Below are positions 27,547-37,366 of a stretch of DNA of 64,000 bases, piece by piece. A program made the position numbers and the translations under genes. How positions within the stretch are numbered: the stretch's first letter is position 1; every line of letters starts with the position of its first letter. The notes below the pieces were generated by a model that was not told where the DNA came from, searched no databases, and saw nothing but the letters and a program-made list of their open reading frames with translations. Source of the stretch: Bacteroidota bacterium (GTDB taxonomy: Bacteria; Bacteroidota; Bacteroidia; Palsa-948); contig PLUL01000051.1 of NCBI GenBank assembly GCA_003164895.1, positions 1 through 64,000 of the forward strand, in the 5' to 3' direction.

Positions 27547-29103
27547 TTATCCCGCAATAAGGATTTTAATTTTTTGTCCGGGGACAATTTTTCCGTCAGG
27601 AATATTATTCCACTGTTTGATTTGGTCAATCGTAACTCCGTTAATCTGCGCAATGTTCCAAAGTGAATCTCCTTTTTGTACTGTGTAATATTTTAGTTTC
27701 CCATTTGAAGGTGTGGAAACAGCTGTAGAATCTACCGATGTTTTTGTCGCGGAATTTGTTTTTGAAGCATTAGCGGAATTTGAAACTCCTGAATTTACTT
27801 TTGAAGCTTGAGTTTGCGAAGAAGAATTTTTTACTGAAATATAAACCGTAAGTTTTTGTCCCGGTTTCAGTTTCGGGCTTTTTAAATGATTCCATGAAAT
27901 AATGTCTTCCGGGGTGCAGCCGTATTTTTTTGCAACCTTGCTGATGATTTCGCCTTTCTTCACGATATGTGTCTTTGGCACTTCCTGCACCGCGAGCGAT
28001 TGCATCAACGAATCTTTTTTAGCGTATTCATAAATTTGCGCTTCATTCGTAATGAAACTTCCTATTTTGGATGTAGGAAGACAAAGTGCGTAGCAATAAT
28101 CATCCGAATGAGGAACCGTGCATCTTTTATAACACGGATTCAGATATTGAATTTCTTCCAAGGGCATTCCCAACACTTTTGCAATCTGTTGAAATGAAAG
28201 TTCTTTTTTTATAATTACAGTATCCACATCTGAAAATGTAATTCGCGGAACGGCAGGATATAAATTGTGTTCTTCGGCGTGCGACATCACATAATTTACA
28301 GCGATGAAAGCCGGAACATATCCTTGCGTTTCTTTTGGAAGATATGGTCGGATTTCCCAGTAAGTTGTTTTTCCGCCTGAACGCCTGATAGCTTTGCTCA
28401 CCGTCCCGGGTCCGCTGTTATAAGCGGCAAGTACCATTTGCCAGTCTCCGAACATATCGTAAAGAAATTGTAAATATTCGCAAGCTGATTCAGTGGATTT
28501 ATACGGGTCGCAACGCTCATCCACATAAGATGAAATTTTTAATCCCATCATTTTTCCAGTGCCGTACATGAATTGCCACAAACCCATCGCACCGGCGCGG
28601 GAACGTGCACTTGGATTTAATGCAGATTCCACAATGGCAAGATATTTCAGTTCGAGAGGCATTTTATGTTTATCTAAAATTTCTTCCAGAATCGGAAAAT
28701 AAAGTTGTGTCATTCCCAGCACGCGGGAAACCATGGCGCGTTTTCGCACTGCATATAATTCGATATAACTCCGCACCGCGCTGTTGTAAATTAAATCAAA
28801 CGGAGATTCGGCATCCAATTTTGCAAGACGCATTGCGTAAATTGAATCGGAATAATTAGGAATAGAATCAAGAGGAAAACCATATTTGTTCGGAGTGATT
28901 TGCAAAGTAAGTTTGTCAAAAAATTTCAAGCGAGATAAACTATCCAGCATATAAGCAATTGGGTCATCGGCAAATATTCCGGTAGTATCTTTTGCGAGAG
29001 TATCGCTTGTTTTTGTATGCGTTAATGCAAAAGAGTTTTTTCCAAAAAGAAAAACAAAAGAGAACAAAAAAAATGCTGATAAAGTATATATCCTATTTCT
29101 CAT
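27547..29103 (-). CDS. mltD: MltD-type lytic murein transglycosylase with LysM domains
   Basis: The protein has 518 residues with a signal peptide (to about residue 26, NSFALT). The SLT lysozyme-like domain lies at about residues 120-270. Its catalytic glutamate is Glu159 in LAIVESALNP, followed by SRAGAMGLWQFM and AAYNSGPGTV. A degenerate LysM (FQQIAKVLGMPLEEIQYLNP) and two good LysM modules follow (HIVKKGEIISKVAKKYG; YYTVQKGDSLWNIAQINGV). A Ser/Thr/Asn-rich linker separates the last two. The enzyme cleaves the glycan strand with 1,6-anhydro formation in cell-wall turnover. It is divergent from the ECF sigma gene, with 217 bp between them. Confidence 0.92.
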   Translation of the reverse strand: MRNRIYTLSAFFLFSFVFLFGKNSFALTHTKTSDTLAKDTTGIFADDPIAYMLDSLSRLKFFDKLTLQITPNKYGFPLDSIPNYSDSIYAMRLAKLDAESPFDLIYNSAVRSYIELYAVRKRAMVSRVLGMTQLYFPILEEILDKHKMPLELKYLAIVESALNPSARSRAGAMGLWQFMYGTGKMMGLKISSYVDERCDPYKSTESACEYLQFLYDMFGDWQMVLAAYNSGPGTVSKAIRRSGGKTTYWEIRPYLPKETQGYVPAFIAVNYVMSHAEEHNLYPAVPRITFSDVDTVIIKKELSFQQIAKVLGMPLEEIQYLNPCYKRCTVPHSDDYCYALCLPTSKIGSFITNEAQIYEYAKKDSLMQSLAVQEVPKTHIVKKGEIISKVAKKYGCTPEDIISWNHLKSPKLKPGQKLTVYISVKNSSSQTQASKVNSGVSNSANASKTNSATKTSVDSTAVSTPSNGKLKYYTVQKGDSLWNIAQINGVTIDQIKQWNNIPDGKIVPGQKIKILIAG

Positions 29104-29290
29104 AAGTAATTAAACGAAATTCGCTCCAATAAGTTTGCTCATTGGGCGTAATTTCTACAATGATAATCGAAAAAAACAATCAATTGGTCTAAGCATCGGA
29201 CGTACTTATGAACGAATGATTGTGAATTAAGAATTTGCAGAAAAAATATTTGATGACCTTTTTCTCTCTGATAACTTACAATAGCGCACC

Positions 29291-29303
29291 CGGAAAATTT
29301 CCG
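29291..29303. promoter_or_regulatory. Short palindrome upstream of the ECF sigma gene
   Basis: A 13-bp near-perfect dyad, CGGAAAATTTCCG, lies just before a -7-like TACTTTTA (29309-29316), which itself is 4 bp before the sigma start. It could be an operator for autoregulation. The rest of the 217-bp gap shows no recognisable site. Confidence 0.3.
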
Positions 29304-29320
29304 ATATTTACTTTTACAAA

Positions 29321-29962
29321 TTGACTGCATCAATAAACATAAAAGATTGTTCCGACACAGAACTCGTTCTGAAGTTTCAGCAATCGCGGGATAATGCGAT
29401 AATCGGTGAATTATTTCAGCGCTACACACATTTGGTGTTTGGCGTGTGCATGAAATATTTAAAAGATGAAGATGAAGCGAAAGACGGAGTGATGCAGATC
29501 TTCGAAAAGATTCTGACAGATTTACACAGACATACTATAGATAATTTTAAAGGCTGGCTTTACATGGTGGCGAAGAATCACTGCCTGATGTATTTCCGCA
29601 GTAAAAAAATTCATGTTGAACTTCCGGGAAATCTCACCAGAGATTTTGACGATACCCATTCGGATGAAGATTTTTCCTCATCGGGTGGAAGTGATGCAGT
29701 TGGGATCCCTGTGGAATTGACTTCTAATTTGCATCTTAATGGGAATGACAAAGAAAAACAACTTACTTTGATGGAATCTTCAATTAAAGAATTGAATCCG
29801 GAGCAAAAGGTATGCATAGAACTCTTTTATTTGCAGGAGAAATCGTATGAAGAAGTAGCTAAGATGACGGGATATTCCATGAAAGAAGTGAAAAGTTATA
29901 TTCAAAATGGAAAAAGAAATTTGAAAATTATTATGACCACTCAGCGTGAAAAAAGCAAATAA
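29321..29962 (+). CDS. ECF-family RNA polymerase sigma factor
   Basis: The protein has 213 residues and begins at TTG 29321; the next ATG would remove region 2. Region 2 is at about residues 25-95 (ELFQRYTHLVFGVCMKYLKDEDEAKDGVMQIFEKI, then FKGWLYMVAKNHCLMYFR). Region 4 is at about 150-205 (LNPEQKVCIELFYLQEKSYEEVAKMTGYSMKEVKSYIQNGKRNLK). An acidic Ser/Gly-rich insert separates them. It directs RNA polymerase to a specific regulon. The following gene overlaps its end by 17 bp and encodes a likely anti-sigma factor, so the pair are translationally coupled. Confidence 0.92.
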   Translation: MTASINIKDCSDTELVLKFQQSRDNAIIGELFQRYTHLVFGVCMKYLKDEDEAKDGVMQIFEKILTDLHRHTIDNFKGWLYMVAKNHCLMYFRSKKIHVELPGNLTRDFDDTHSDEDFSSSGGSDAVGIPVELTSNLHLNGNDKEKQLTLMESSIKELNPEQKVCIELFYLQEKSYEEVAKMTGYSMKEVKSYIQNGKRNLKIIMTTQREKSK

Positions 29963-31595
29963 CATATTTGAACATACAGATTGTATTTCAGAAGAAAAAC
30001 TTTTGAAATATATTTCTAATACACTTTCTCCTGCCGAAAAACACGAGGTGGAAAAACATTTGATTGATTGCGAACTATGTTCAGATGCGGTGGAAGGTCT
30101 GCAAATGATTTCGGATAAGAAAAAAATTACCAGAATTACTGCAGAGTTAAATCAGAAAATTGAACAGCGGGTCGAAAAAAAAGAAGTTAAAGTAATTTTT
30201 CTTAAACAATACCGCACTCCTCTTGCTGTTGCTGCTTCTGTCATACTGATTGTCGGATTAGTTTGGTTTTTCCGAAGCAATATGAAAGAAATGGATACGG
30301 TATCTTCTGAAAAAATATTTGCCGACAAGTTCGTTCCTCCTCCTGCCGAAAAACAGATGGAAGAAAAAGAAAAGGTTGCTGCCGGGAAAGAACAAACGGA
30401 AACAGATAATATTGCTGCTCCAGCTACAACCGTTGAACGCAACTTAGAGCATGAACCGTCTACAGGATTACTTTCTGACAAACAAGATGAAAAAACAAAA
30501 GTTACTTTGCAGGAGAAAAAAGGGAAAGACGTTTCATCAGGAGAAAGTTTTGGCTGGTCTACAACATCTTCTAACAATACTCAAGCTGCTCCATCTCAGA
30601 AATCACAGCAAATAGTTACAAAAGGAGAAAAAGCGGAAGAAGATTACCGTTACAATAAAACTGATGCGGCTGCAAAAGAAAATTCAAATTCCACTACAAC
30701 TCCAGATGTATCTGCTAAGAATGCGAATATGAATTTTCGCAGTGAAGATATTGCGTTGAGCCGCAAAGAAGTTTCTAAAAATCAGAATGCATTAATTCCT
30801 CAGAGCGATAAAGATAAAAAAGACGAAGCCAAAAAACCTGAATCCGCTCCATCAATTACAGCTACCGGCGCGACAGCAGGTGCGTATGACCAGCCCGTTG
30901 ACAAAAAAGTTACGCTTGCAAAACAAGAAAATAAAAAATCAACAGACGACCGAGAACGCGCACAAAAACAGGAAGGCGATGCGCTGGCTCTTAAAACAGA
31001 AAAATTGAGCGAAACAAAATCTGTTTCAGAAGAAAAATCAAAAATAAAAAATTTCAAAAAAGAAAAAGAAGCATCGCCTAAAAAAGTTTCGGAAGGATAT
31101 TATGAAACACAGACTATTACTACTGCTGCTCCTGTTCCCCAATCACAAACTATAACTAAGCAATCGGAAATAAACGGAAAGATGCTTGATTCTGTTTCTG
31201 TGTCATCAGCACTTACATCAAATGATGTTACTTCAAACCAAACAAATCCATCCGATGATGCAATGGCAAAATATGACAAACAGGATTATACAGGAGCAAT
31301 CACAGAGTTTGAGCAAACGCTGAAACAAAATCCGAATGATGAAAAATCTTTATTCTATTCGGCGGTTTCCTATTTAAGTTTAGGACAACCCGACAAAGCA
31401 ATCACCAACTTCAATAAAGTTTTACAAAATAAAAACAGTAATTATTTTGATGATGCACAATGGTATCTTTCTCTCGCTTACATAAAAAAGAAAGATTCTC
31501 AAAACGCAAAAAGAAATTTAATTGAGATTCAAAATAATTCCAAAAGCAAATATCAGAAACAGGCGAATGAAACGTTGAAGGAGATGAATAAGTAA
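29946..31595 (+). CDS. Membrane anti-sigma-like protein with C-terminal TPR
   Basis: The protein has 549 residues starting at GTG 29946, overlapping the sigma gene. The N-terminal zinc-finger-type motif (HTDCISEEKLLKYISNTLS ... EVEKHLIDCELCSDAVEGL) is the anti-sigma ZAS/zf-HC2 pattern with H-x3-C-x2-C-like spacing. A single membrane helix lies at about residues 92-110. The long periplasmic region is low-complexity (Lys/Glu/Ser/Thr-rich, about 115-420), and TPR-like repeats occupy the C-terminus (YDKQDYTGAITEFEQTLKQNPNDEKSLFYSAVSYLSLGQPDKA). It would hold the sigma factor at the membrane and respond to an envelope signal. It is much longer than simple anti-sigma factors. The signal is unknown. 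Confidence 0.82.
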   Translation: MKKANNIFEHTDCISEEKLLKYISNTLSPAEKHEVEKHLIDCELCSDAVEGLQMISDKKKITRITAELNQKIEQRVEKKEVKVIFLKQYRTPLAVAASVILIVGLVWFFRSNMKEMDTVSSEKIFADKFVPPPAEKQMEEKEKVAAGKEQTETDNIAAPATTVERNLEHEPSTGLLSDKQDEKTKVTLQEKKGKDVSSGESFGWSTTSSNNTQAAPSQKSQQIVTKGEKAEEDYRYNKTDAAAKENSNSTTTPDVSAKNANMNFRSEDIALSRKEVSKNQNALIPQSDKDKKDEAKKPESAPSITATGATAGAYDQPVDKKVTLAKQENKKSTDDRERAQKQEGDALALKTEKLSETKSVSEEKSKIKNFKKEKEASPKKVSEGYYETQTITTAAPVPQSQTITKQSEINGKMLDSVSVSSALTSNDVTSNQTNPSDDAMAKYDKQDYTGAITEFEQTLKQNPNDEKSLFYSAVSYLSLGQPDKAITNFNKVLQNKNSNYFDDAQWYLSLAYIKKKDSQNAKRNLIEIQNNSKSKYQKQANETLKEMNK

Positions 31596-32603
<1,008 letters not shown>

Positions 32604-32608
32604 GGGAA

Positions 32609-34084
32609 TTATTTTTGAAGCTCCCAAGTTGTGCCTTCTTTGGAATCTTTTATTGAAATTTTTGTTTTTGCAAGTCCGTCGCGAATCTTGTCAGAAGTAG
32701 AAAAATCTTTTTTTGCTTTCGCTTCGTTCCTTATTTCAAGAATTAGATTCATTAAATTATTGGCGAGTTCATCATTGTTTGATGCTGATTCTTCTTCTTT
32801 CAACCCTAGAACATCAAAAACAAAATCATGAAAAGTTTTTTTCAATAAATCCAAATCTTCTTTCGAAATGGTCTCTGTTCCTGCATGAGTTGAATTGATA
32901 ATTTTTACTCCATCAAATAAATGAGCCAGCAAAATCGGGCTATTGAAATCATCGTTCATTGCCGAATAGCATTTTGCATGAAGCGGTTTAATATCTGAGG
33001 AGGATTTTTCCGAAGTCTTTAATTTCTCCAATGTATTTACAGCATTCATCAATCGTTCAAATCCTTTTTCAGATGCCTGCAATGCTTCATTGGAAAAATC
33101 CAGCGTGCTCCTGTAATGTGTTTGCAACATAAAAAAACGCACAGACATCGGAGAATATCCTTTCTCCAAAAGTTTATGGTTGCCCGTAAAAAGTTCCATC
33201 GGCAGAAAACCATTCCCCGCACTTTTTGACATCCTGACACCATTCACGGTAAGCATGTTGGTGTGCATCCAGTATTTCACCGGCTCGCAATGATTGCATG
33301 CCTGCGACTGTGCAATCTCGTTTGTATGATGCGTTGCAATTAAATCCATCCCTCCTCCGTGAATATCGAAAGTAGTTCCCAGATATTTGGTACTCATAGC
33401 AGAACATTCAATGTGCCATCCTGGAAATCCACTGCCCCAAGGCGAGGGCCAGCGCATGATGTGTTCGGGTTTTGCTTTTATCCAAAGTGCAAAATCCAGT
33501 CTGCCTTTCTTTTCATCCTGACCGCCAAGTTCGCGCGTGCCTTCTAAAAGTTCTTCTAGTTTTCTGTTCGACAATAACCCGTAATTATTTTTTTGAGAAT
33601 ATTTTTCCACATCAAAATAAACGGTGCCGTTCGATTCATAAGCCAAACCTGATGCAATGATTTGTTTTGTCATTTCAATCTGCTCTAAAATATGTCCGGT
33701 CGCAGTGGGTTCAATGCTTGGTGAAAGTGTATTGAACATTCGCATCACATCACGAAAGCCAAGAGTATATTTCTGCACGATCTCCATTGGTTCAACTTGT
33801 TCGAGTTTTGCTTTTTTGGCAAATTTATCTTCTCCTTCATCGCGGTCGCCTTCCAGATGTCCGGCATCGGTGATGTTGCGCACATAGCGAACTTTATATC
33901 CCGCGTGAACAAGATAACGGTAAATCAAATCAAAAGAAATAAATGTGCGACAATTTCCAAGATGCACATCGCTGTAAACCGTTGGACCGCAAACATACAT
34001 TCCAACAAAAGGAGGATTGATGGGAACAAACTTTTCCTTCTTGCGAGTGAGCGTGTTAAATATTTCTATTTGCTGCAGTGTCAT
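32609..34084 (-). CDS. cysS: Cysteinyl-tRNA synthetase
   Basis: The protein has 491 residues. The class I signature HxGH-type is HLGN in YVCGPTVYSDVHLGNCRTF; the KMSKS motif is RMSKSAGN. Zn ligands are expected at the first Cys (YVCGPT), the Cys in WHIECSAM, and His/Glu of HTNEIAQ. It charges tRNA-Cys in the cytoplasm. The length is normal. The end is tight against the M28 peptidase gene, which probably shares its transcript. Confidence 0.96.
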   Translation of the reverse strand: MTLQQIEIFNTLTRKKEKFVPINPPFVGMYVCGPTVYSDVHLGNCRTFISFDLIYRYLVHAGYKVRYVRNITDAGHLEGDRDEGEDKFAKKAKLEQVEPMEIVQKYTLGFRDVMRMFNTLSPSIEPTATGHILEQIEMTKQIIASGLAYESNGTVYFDVEKYSQKNNYGLLSNRKLEELLEGTRELGGQDEKKGRLDFALWIKAKPEHIMRWPSPWGSGFPGWHIECSAMSTKYLGTTFDIHGGGMDLIATHHTNEIAQSQACNHCEPVKYWMHTNMLTVNGVRMSKSAGNGFLPMELFTGNHKLLEKGYSPMSVRFFMLQTHYRSTLDFSNEALQASEKGFERLMNAVNTLEKLKTSEKSSSDIKPLHAKCYSAMNDDFNSPILLAHLFDGVKIINSTHAGTETISKEDLDLLKKTFHDFVFDVLGLKEEESASNNDELANNLMNLILEIRNEAKAKKDFSTSDKIRDGLAKTKISIKDSKEGTTWELQK

Positions 34085-34110
34085 AAATGAAAGCGAAAGT
34101 AGATAAAAAA

Positions 34111-34142
34111 ATTAGTCCCGATAAAAACTTACCGGGACTAAT
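34111..34142. terminator. Terminator hairpin between the MORN gene and cysS
   Basis: A 10-bp perfect stem ATTAGTCCCG/CGGGACTAAT with a 12-nt loop is flanked by A/T runs. It lies 24 bp beyond the stop of the MORN protein gene and probably stops transcription from that gene. Confidence 0.82.
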
Positions 34143-34165
34143 TCAAAAAATATATCTTAAAATTT

Positions 34166-35047
34166 TTATTTGTCTTTTTGCTCTATTGGAGCTTCGCCTA
34201 CATATCTGCCATCTCTATAAACTGAAATCTTTTCAAGAATACCGTCCTTATTATATATATAATCTTTTCCATTAATGAGACGGTATTTATGAAACTCTCC
34301 ATCTTTGGAAAGTTGTTTGTTCATATTAAAGAGTTTTGCATACCCATCACCGTTAAAGGGTGGCTGTCCAACATTAACTGCCTCGGCTTTTGTATCAATC
34401 ACTTTTGCAGGTTCAGTTGATACTGGTTCCTCTTTTTTCGGAGGGAGTGGTTGTTTATTGGCATAAATTTCTGTATTTGCCGGGTCTAATGTTCCATCGT
34501 TGAATGCTTTTTTCGCACGCAAATCTCCGTTTTCATAATGTTCTTCCCAAACCCCTGCTTCTTTTCCATCGTGCATGGTGCCTTCCATCATTTTCTGCCC
34601 GTTATCGTAAAAATATTGTTGATTCCCTTCGCGCTTTCCGCTATTATTGTATTTAAAATTATAAAAAGTCTGTCCATTTTCATAGTAGGATTTGTAATCA
34701 CCTACCCACCGATTATTTTCCCACATTCCTTCTTCCTGGAGTTTTCCATTGTCATAATACATTTTTGCGTATCCTTTGGGGCGGTTATCAGTATAGGTGA
34801 TTTCGCTTTTAATATTTCCGTTTGGAAAATACATTTTCCAAACTCCAATTTTTTTGTTGTCGGCAAACTTGCCTTCTTCTACTTTGGCTTCAGCAGGGTA
34901 ATTAGGAAGTTTTTTTATGTCATTTTTTACAATCCAGTAACCTTGTTTTAAACCCGTGTTTGGATCAATCTGGTTAAGCGTATCACTATTAGAAGATTGA
35001 GCGAGAGCTATTCGGCAGGTAAATATAAGAAGTAAAAATCCTTTCAT
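34166..35047 (-). CDS. YwqK-like protein with MORN-type repeats
   Basis: ATG 35047 begins a signal peptide (MKGFLLLIFTCRIALAQ), 293 residues; earlier in-frame starts give an unlikely leader. It has five or so MORN-type repeats of 20-23 residues (GVWKMYFPNGNIKSEITY, GYAKMYYDNGKLQEEGMW, GDYKSYYENGQTFYNFKY, GNQQYFYDNGQKMMEGTM, GVWEEHYENGDLRAKKAF). A Pro/Glu-rich linker follows, then a last repeat (YIYNKDGILEKISVYRDG). Similar proteins are annotated as antitoxin YwqK, but no toxin lies nearby, and export suggests an envelope role. Confidence 0.75.
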   Translation of the reverse strand: MKGFLLLIFTCRIALAQSSNSDTLNQIDPNTGLKQGYWIVKNDIKKLPNYPAEAKVEEGKFADNKKIGVWKMYFPNGNIKSEITYTDNRPKGYAKMYYDNGKLQEEGMWENNRWVGDYKSYYENGQTFYNFKYNNSGKREGNQQYFYDNGQKMMEGTMHDGKEAGVWEEHYENGDLRAKKAFNDGTLDPANTEIYANKQPLPPKKEEPVSTEPAKVIDTKAEAVNVGQPPFNGDGYAKLFNMNKQLSKDGEFHKYRLINGKDYIYNKDGILEKISVYRDGRYVGEAPIEQKDK

Positions 35048-35202
35048 AAATTTTCTTTTATTTCTTGGCATAAATATAGGCGGTTTTTTGCATTCAGACA
35101 ATGACATAAACTTGGTTTTAGACGAATGATGGTTTTTAGACGATGTTTCATGATATTTCATCGTTTAAATTATGGTTATTTTCATGTTAAATGCTATATT
35201 TT

Positions 35203-36150
35203 TTACTTTTTTGACAATGTTAAATGCGCAAGCATATCTTTTACCATTTCACTTAATGTTACTTTATTTTTCCAATTCCAATCTCGATTTGCGAAAGAAT
35301 CGTCAATACTTTTAGGCCATGAATTTGCAATACTTTGGCGAAAATCGGGTTTATATTCAATCTTGAATTTCGAAATATGTTTTTTTATTTCTTCCGCAAT
35401 TTCTTTTGGAGAAAAACTCATTGCTGCAATATTATATGAAGATCGCACTTTAACATTCTTCGCATCAGTTTCCATCAATTCAATAGTGGCTCTTAACGCA
35501 TCGGGCATGTACATCATAGGAAGAACTGTATCTTCTTTTAAAAAACATTGATAATTTTCTTTTTCAATCGCCTGATAAAAAATATCTACTGCATAATCTG
35601 TAGTTCCACCTCCAGGAGGCGAAGTATAACTAATTAAGCCAGGGTATCTCAAACTTCTTACATCCACTCCATGTTTCAAAAAATAATATTCGCACCATCT
35701 TTCGCCGGCAAGTTTACTGATTCCGTAAACTGTTGTCGGATCCATAACTGTAAACTGAGGAACATTTTCTTTTGGCGTGGATGGTCCGAAAACGGCAATG
35801 GAACTGGGCCAGTAAATTTTATTTATTTTTTTTTCTTTTGCCAGATCCAGCACATTGAACAAACTATTCATGTTAAGTTTCCAGGCAAACTGCGGATTTT
35901 TTTCAGCAGTCGCTGAAAGAAGAGCCGCCAAAAGATAAACTTGGGATATTTTGTGCTTTGAAACTATTTCACCTAACCTCTTTTCGTCCAGCACATCAAG
36001 TTCTTCAAATGCTCCCGAAAAGTTTTTCGATTTTTTTAAATCAGAAGCAACCACACTGTTCTCGTTATAAATTTTCTGAAGCTGTGCCGTAAGTTCTGTT
36101 CCAATCTGACCGGAAGAACCAATGACGAGTATTTTTTCTGATGAAGACAT
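35203..36150 (-). CDS. NAD-dependent epimerase/dehydratase, L-threonine 3-dehydrogenase type
   Basis: The protein has 315 residues and is an extended SDR. The Rossmann motif is GSSGQIGTEL, the catalytic Ser/Tyr/Lys are in WPSSIAVFG and YGISKLAGE, and PGGGTTDYAVDIFY is typical of the short-chain L-threonine dehydrogenase group. It would oxidise L-threonine to 2-amino-3-ketobutyrate with NAD+. An NDP-sugar epimerase is the alternative; the PGGGTTDYA signature favours the former. It starts only 6 bp from the promoter region of trhO on the other strand. Confidence 0.82.
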   Translation of the reverse strand: MSSSEKILVIGSSGQIGTELTAQLQKIYNENSVVASDLKKSKNFSGAFEELDVLDEKRLGEIVSKHKISQVYLLAALLSATAEKNPQFAWKLNMNSLFNVLDLAKEKKINKIYWPSSIAVFGPSTPKENVPQFTVMDPTTVYGISKLAGERWCEYYFLKHGVDVRSLRYPGLISYTSPPGGGTTDYAVDIFYQAIEKENYQCFLKEDTVLPMMYMPDALRATIELMETDAKNVKVRSSYNIAAMSFSPKEIAEEIKKHISKFKIEYKPDFRQSIANSWPKSIDDSFANRDWNWKNKVTLSEMVKDMLAHLTLSKK

Positions 36151-36155
36151 ATTTG

Positions 36156-36189
36156 TTTGGAACGCGAAAGTATAAAAATCTTAACTTTG
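36156..36189 (+). promoter_or_regulatory. Promoter candidate for trhO
   Basis: TTTG (36156-36159) is followed after 22 bp by a perfect TAACTTTG (36182-36189), fitting the Bacteroidota -33/-7 pattern, 43 bp before the ATG. A second TTTG lies just upstream (36152-36155). Confidence 0.65.
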
Positions 36190-36231
36190 AGTAGAACCAA
36201 TCGTAGATAATAATTAGCATTCTCTTAGCCG

Positions 36232-37269
36232 ATGAAAGTTCAAAAATTTCCTTCCCGAAAAGAATTGCTGAATCGCCTTCACGAAGAACCGTTTAAAAGG
36301 ATTACACTTTCATTTTATAGATATGTAATAATTGATGAGCCCGAAAATCTTCGCAATGAGCTATTTCGCAAATGGAGTGAATTAAATATTTTCGGCAGAA
36401 TTTATCTTGCTCGTGAAGGAATCAATGCACAAATGAACATTCCTGAAACTAATTTTGAAAAATTTCAAACCCAATTGTATTCCGATAAAAGATTTAAAGA
36501 TGTGCCCTTCAAAATCGCAGTTGAAGATAACGGCAAATCATTTTACAAACTCATCATCAAGACAAGAAATAAAATTGTTGCCGATGGATTGAAAGATGAT
36601 TCATTTGACGTAACAAATGTGGGCAAACATTTATCTGCCAAAGAGTGGAATAAAGAAATGCAGAAAAAAAATACTATCGTGGTTGACATGCGGAACTTTT
36701 ATGAAAGCGAAGTGGGAAAATTTGAAAATGCAATCTGTCCCGAAGCACATAGTTTTCGCCAGGAACTTCCCATGGTAAAAGAGATTCTGCAAGGAAAAGA
36801 AAACGAAAAAATATTATTGTATTGTACCGGAGGAATCCGCTGTGAGAAAGCAAGCGCATTCTTGAAACATCACGGATTTAAAGATGTGAACCAATTGCAT
36901 GGCGGTATCATTGAATATGCTCGGCAGGTGAAATTAAAAGGATTAGAATCAAAATTCAAAGGAAAAAATTTTGTATTTGACGAAAGAATGGGCGAACGCA
37001 TTACTGATGAAGTCATCAGCAAATGCCATCAATGCGGAAACCTATGCGACTCGCATTACAATTGCGCCAACGATGGCTGCCATCTGCTTTTCATACAATG
37101 CGAAACATGTAAAGAAAAATATGAAGGTTGCTGTTCGGTTGAATGTCAGAAAATAATTCACCTTCCAATTGAAGAACAGAAAAAAATCCAAAGAGAAACT
37201 GCAAAAGATGTTCCTTCAAGTGTTTTTTCCAGCAGGAAAAGAGTGAAGTCTTCGTTCTTAAAGAGATAA
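36232..37269 (+). CDS. trhO: tRNA uridine(34) hydroxylase, rhodanese-domain
   Basis: The protein has 345 residues. It has the UPF0176/YceA layout: an N-terminal acylphosphatase-like domain ([18 protein letters not shown]), a rhodanese domain with Cys198 in [13 protein letters not shown], and a Cys-rich C-terminal region ([30 protein letters not shown]). In E. coli TrhO forms 5-hydroxyuridine at tRNA position 34. It is cytoplasmic. It stands alone ahead of the haem genes and is separated from hemA by 97 bp. Confidence 0.9.
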   Translation: MKVQKFPSRKELLNRLHEEPFKRITLSFYRYVIIDEPENLRNELFRKWSELNIFGRIYLAREGINAQMNIPETNFEKFQTQLYSDKRFKDVPFKIAVEDNGKSFYKLIIKTRNKIVADGLKDDSFDVTNVGKHLSAKEWNKEMQKKNTIVVDMRNFYESEVGKFENAICPEAHSFRQELPMVKEILQGKENEKILLYCTGGIRCEKASAFLKHHGFKDVNQLHGGIIEYARQVKLKGLESKFKGKNFVFDERMGERITDEVISKCHQCGNLCDSHYNCANDGCHLLFIQCETCKEKYEGCCSVECQKIIHLPIEEQKKIQRETAKDVPSSVFSSRKRVKSSFLKR

Positions 37270-37366
37270 AACTGATTAATATCATATCGGCTCAATCTCC
37301 TTTTGACAATTCCATGACAGTTTAACCTCATTCATTTTCGAGATTTGCATTGAAGGAAAAGAAAGT

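Noticed and set aside
29139-29429. A 96-residue minus-strand frame between mltD and the sigma gene
   Set aside because: It overlaps the sigma start and promoter region and has no domain or leader.
30152-30577. A 141-residue antisense frame inside the anti-sigma gene
   Set aside because: Ser/Phe-rich complement of a Glu/Lys-rich low-complexity region.
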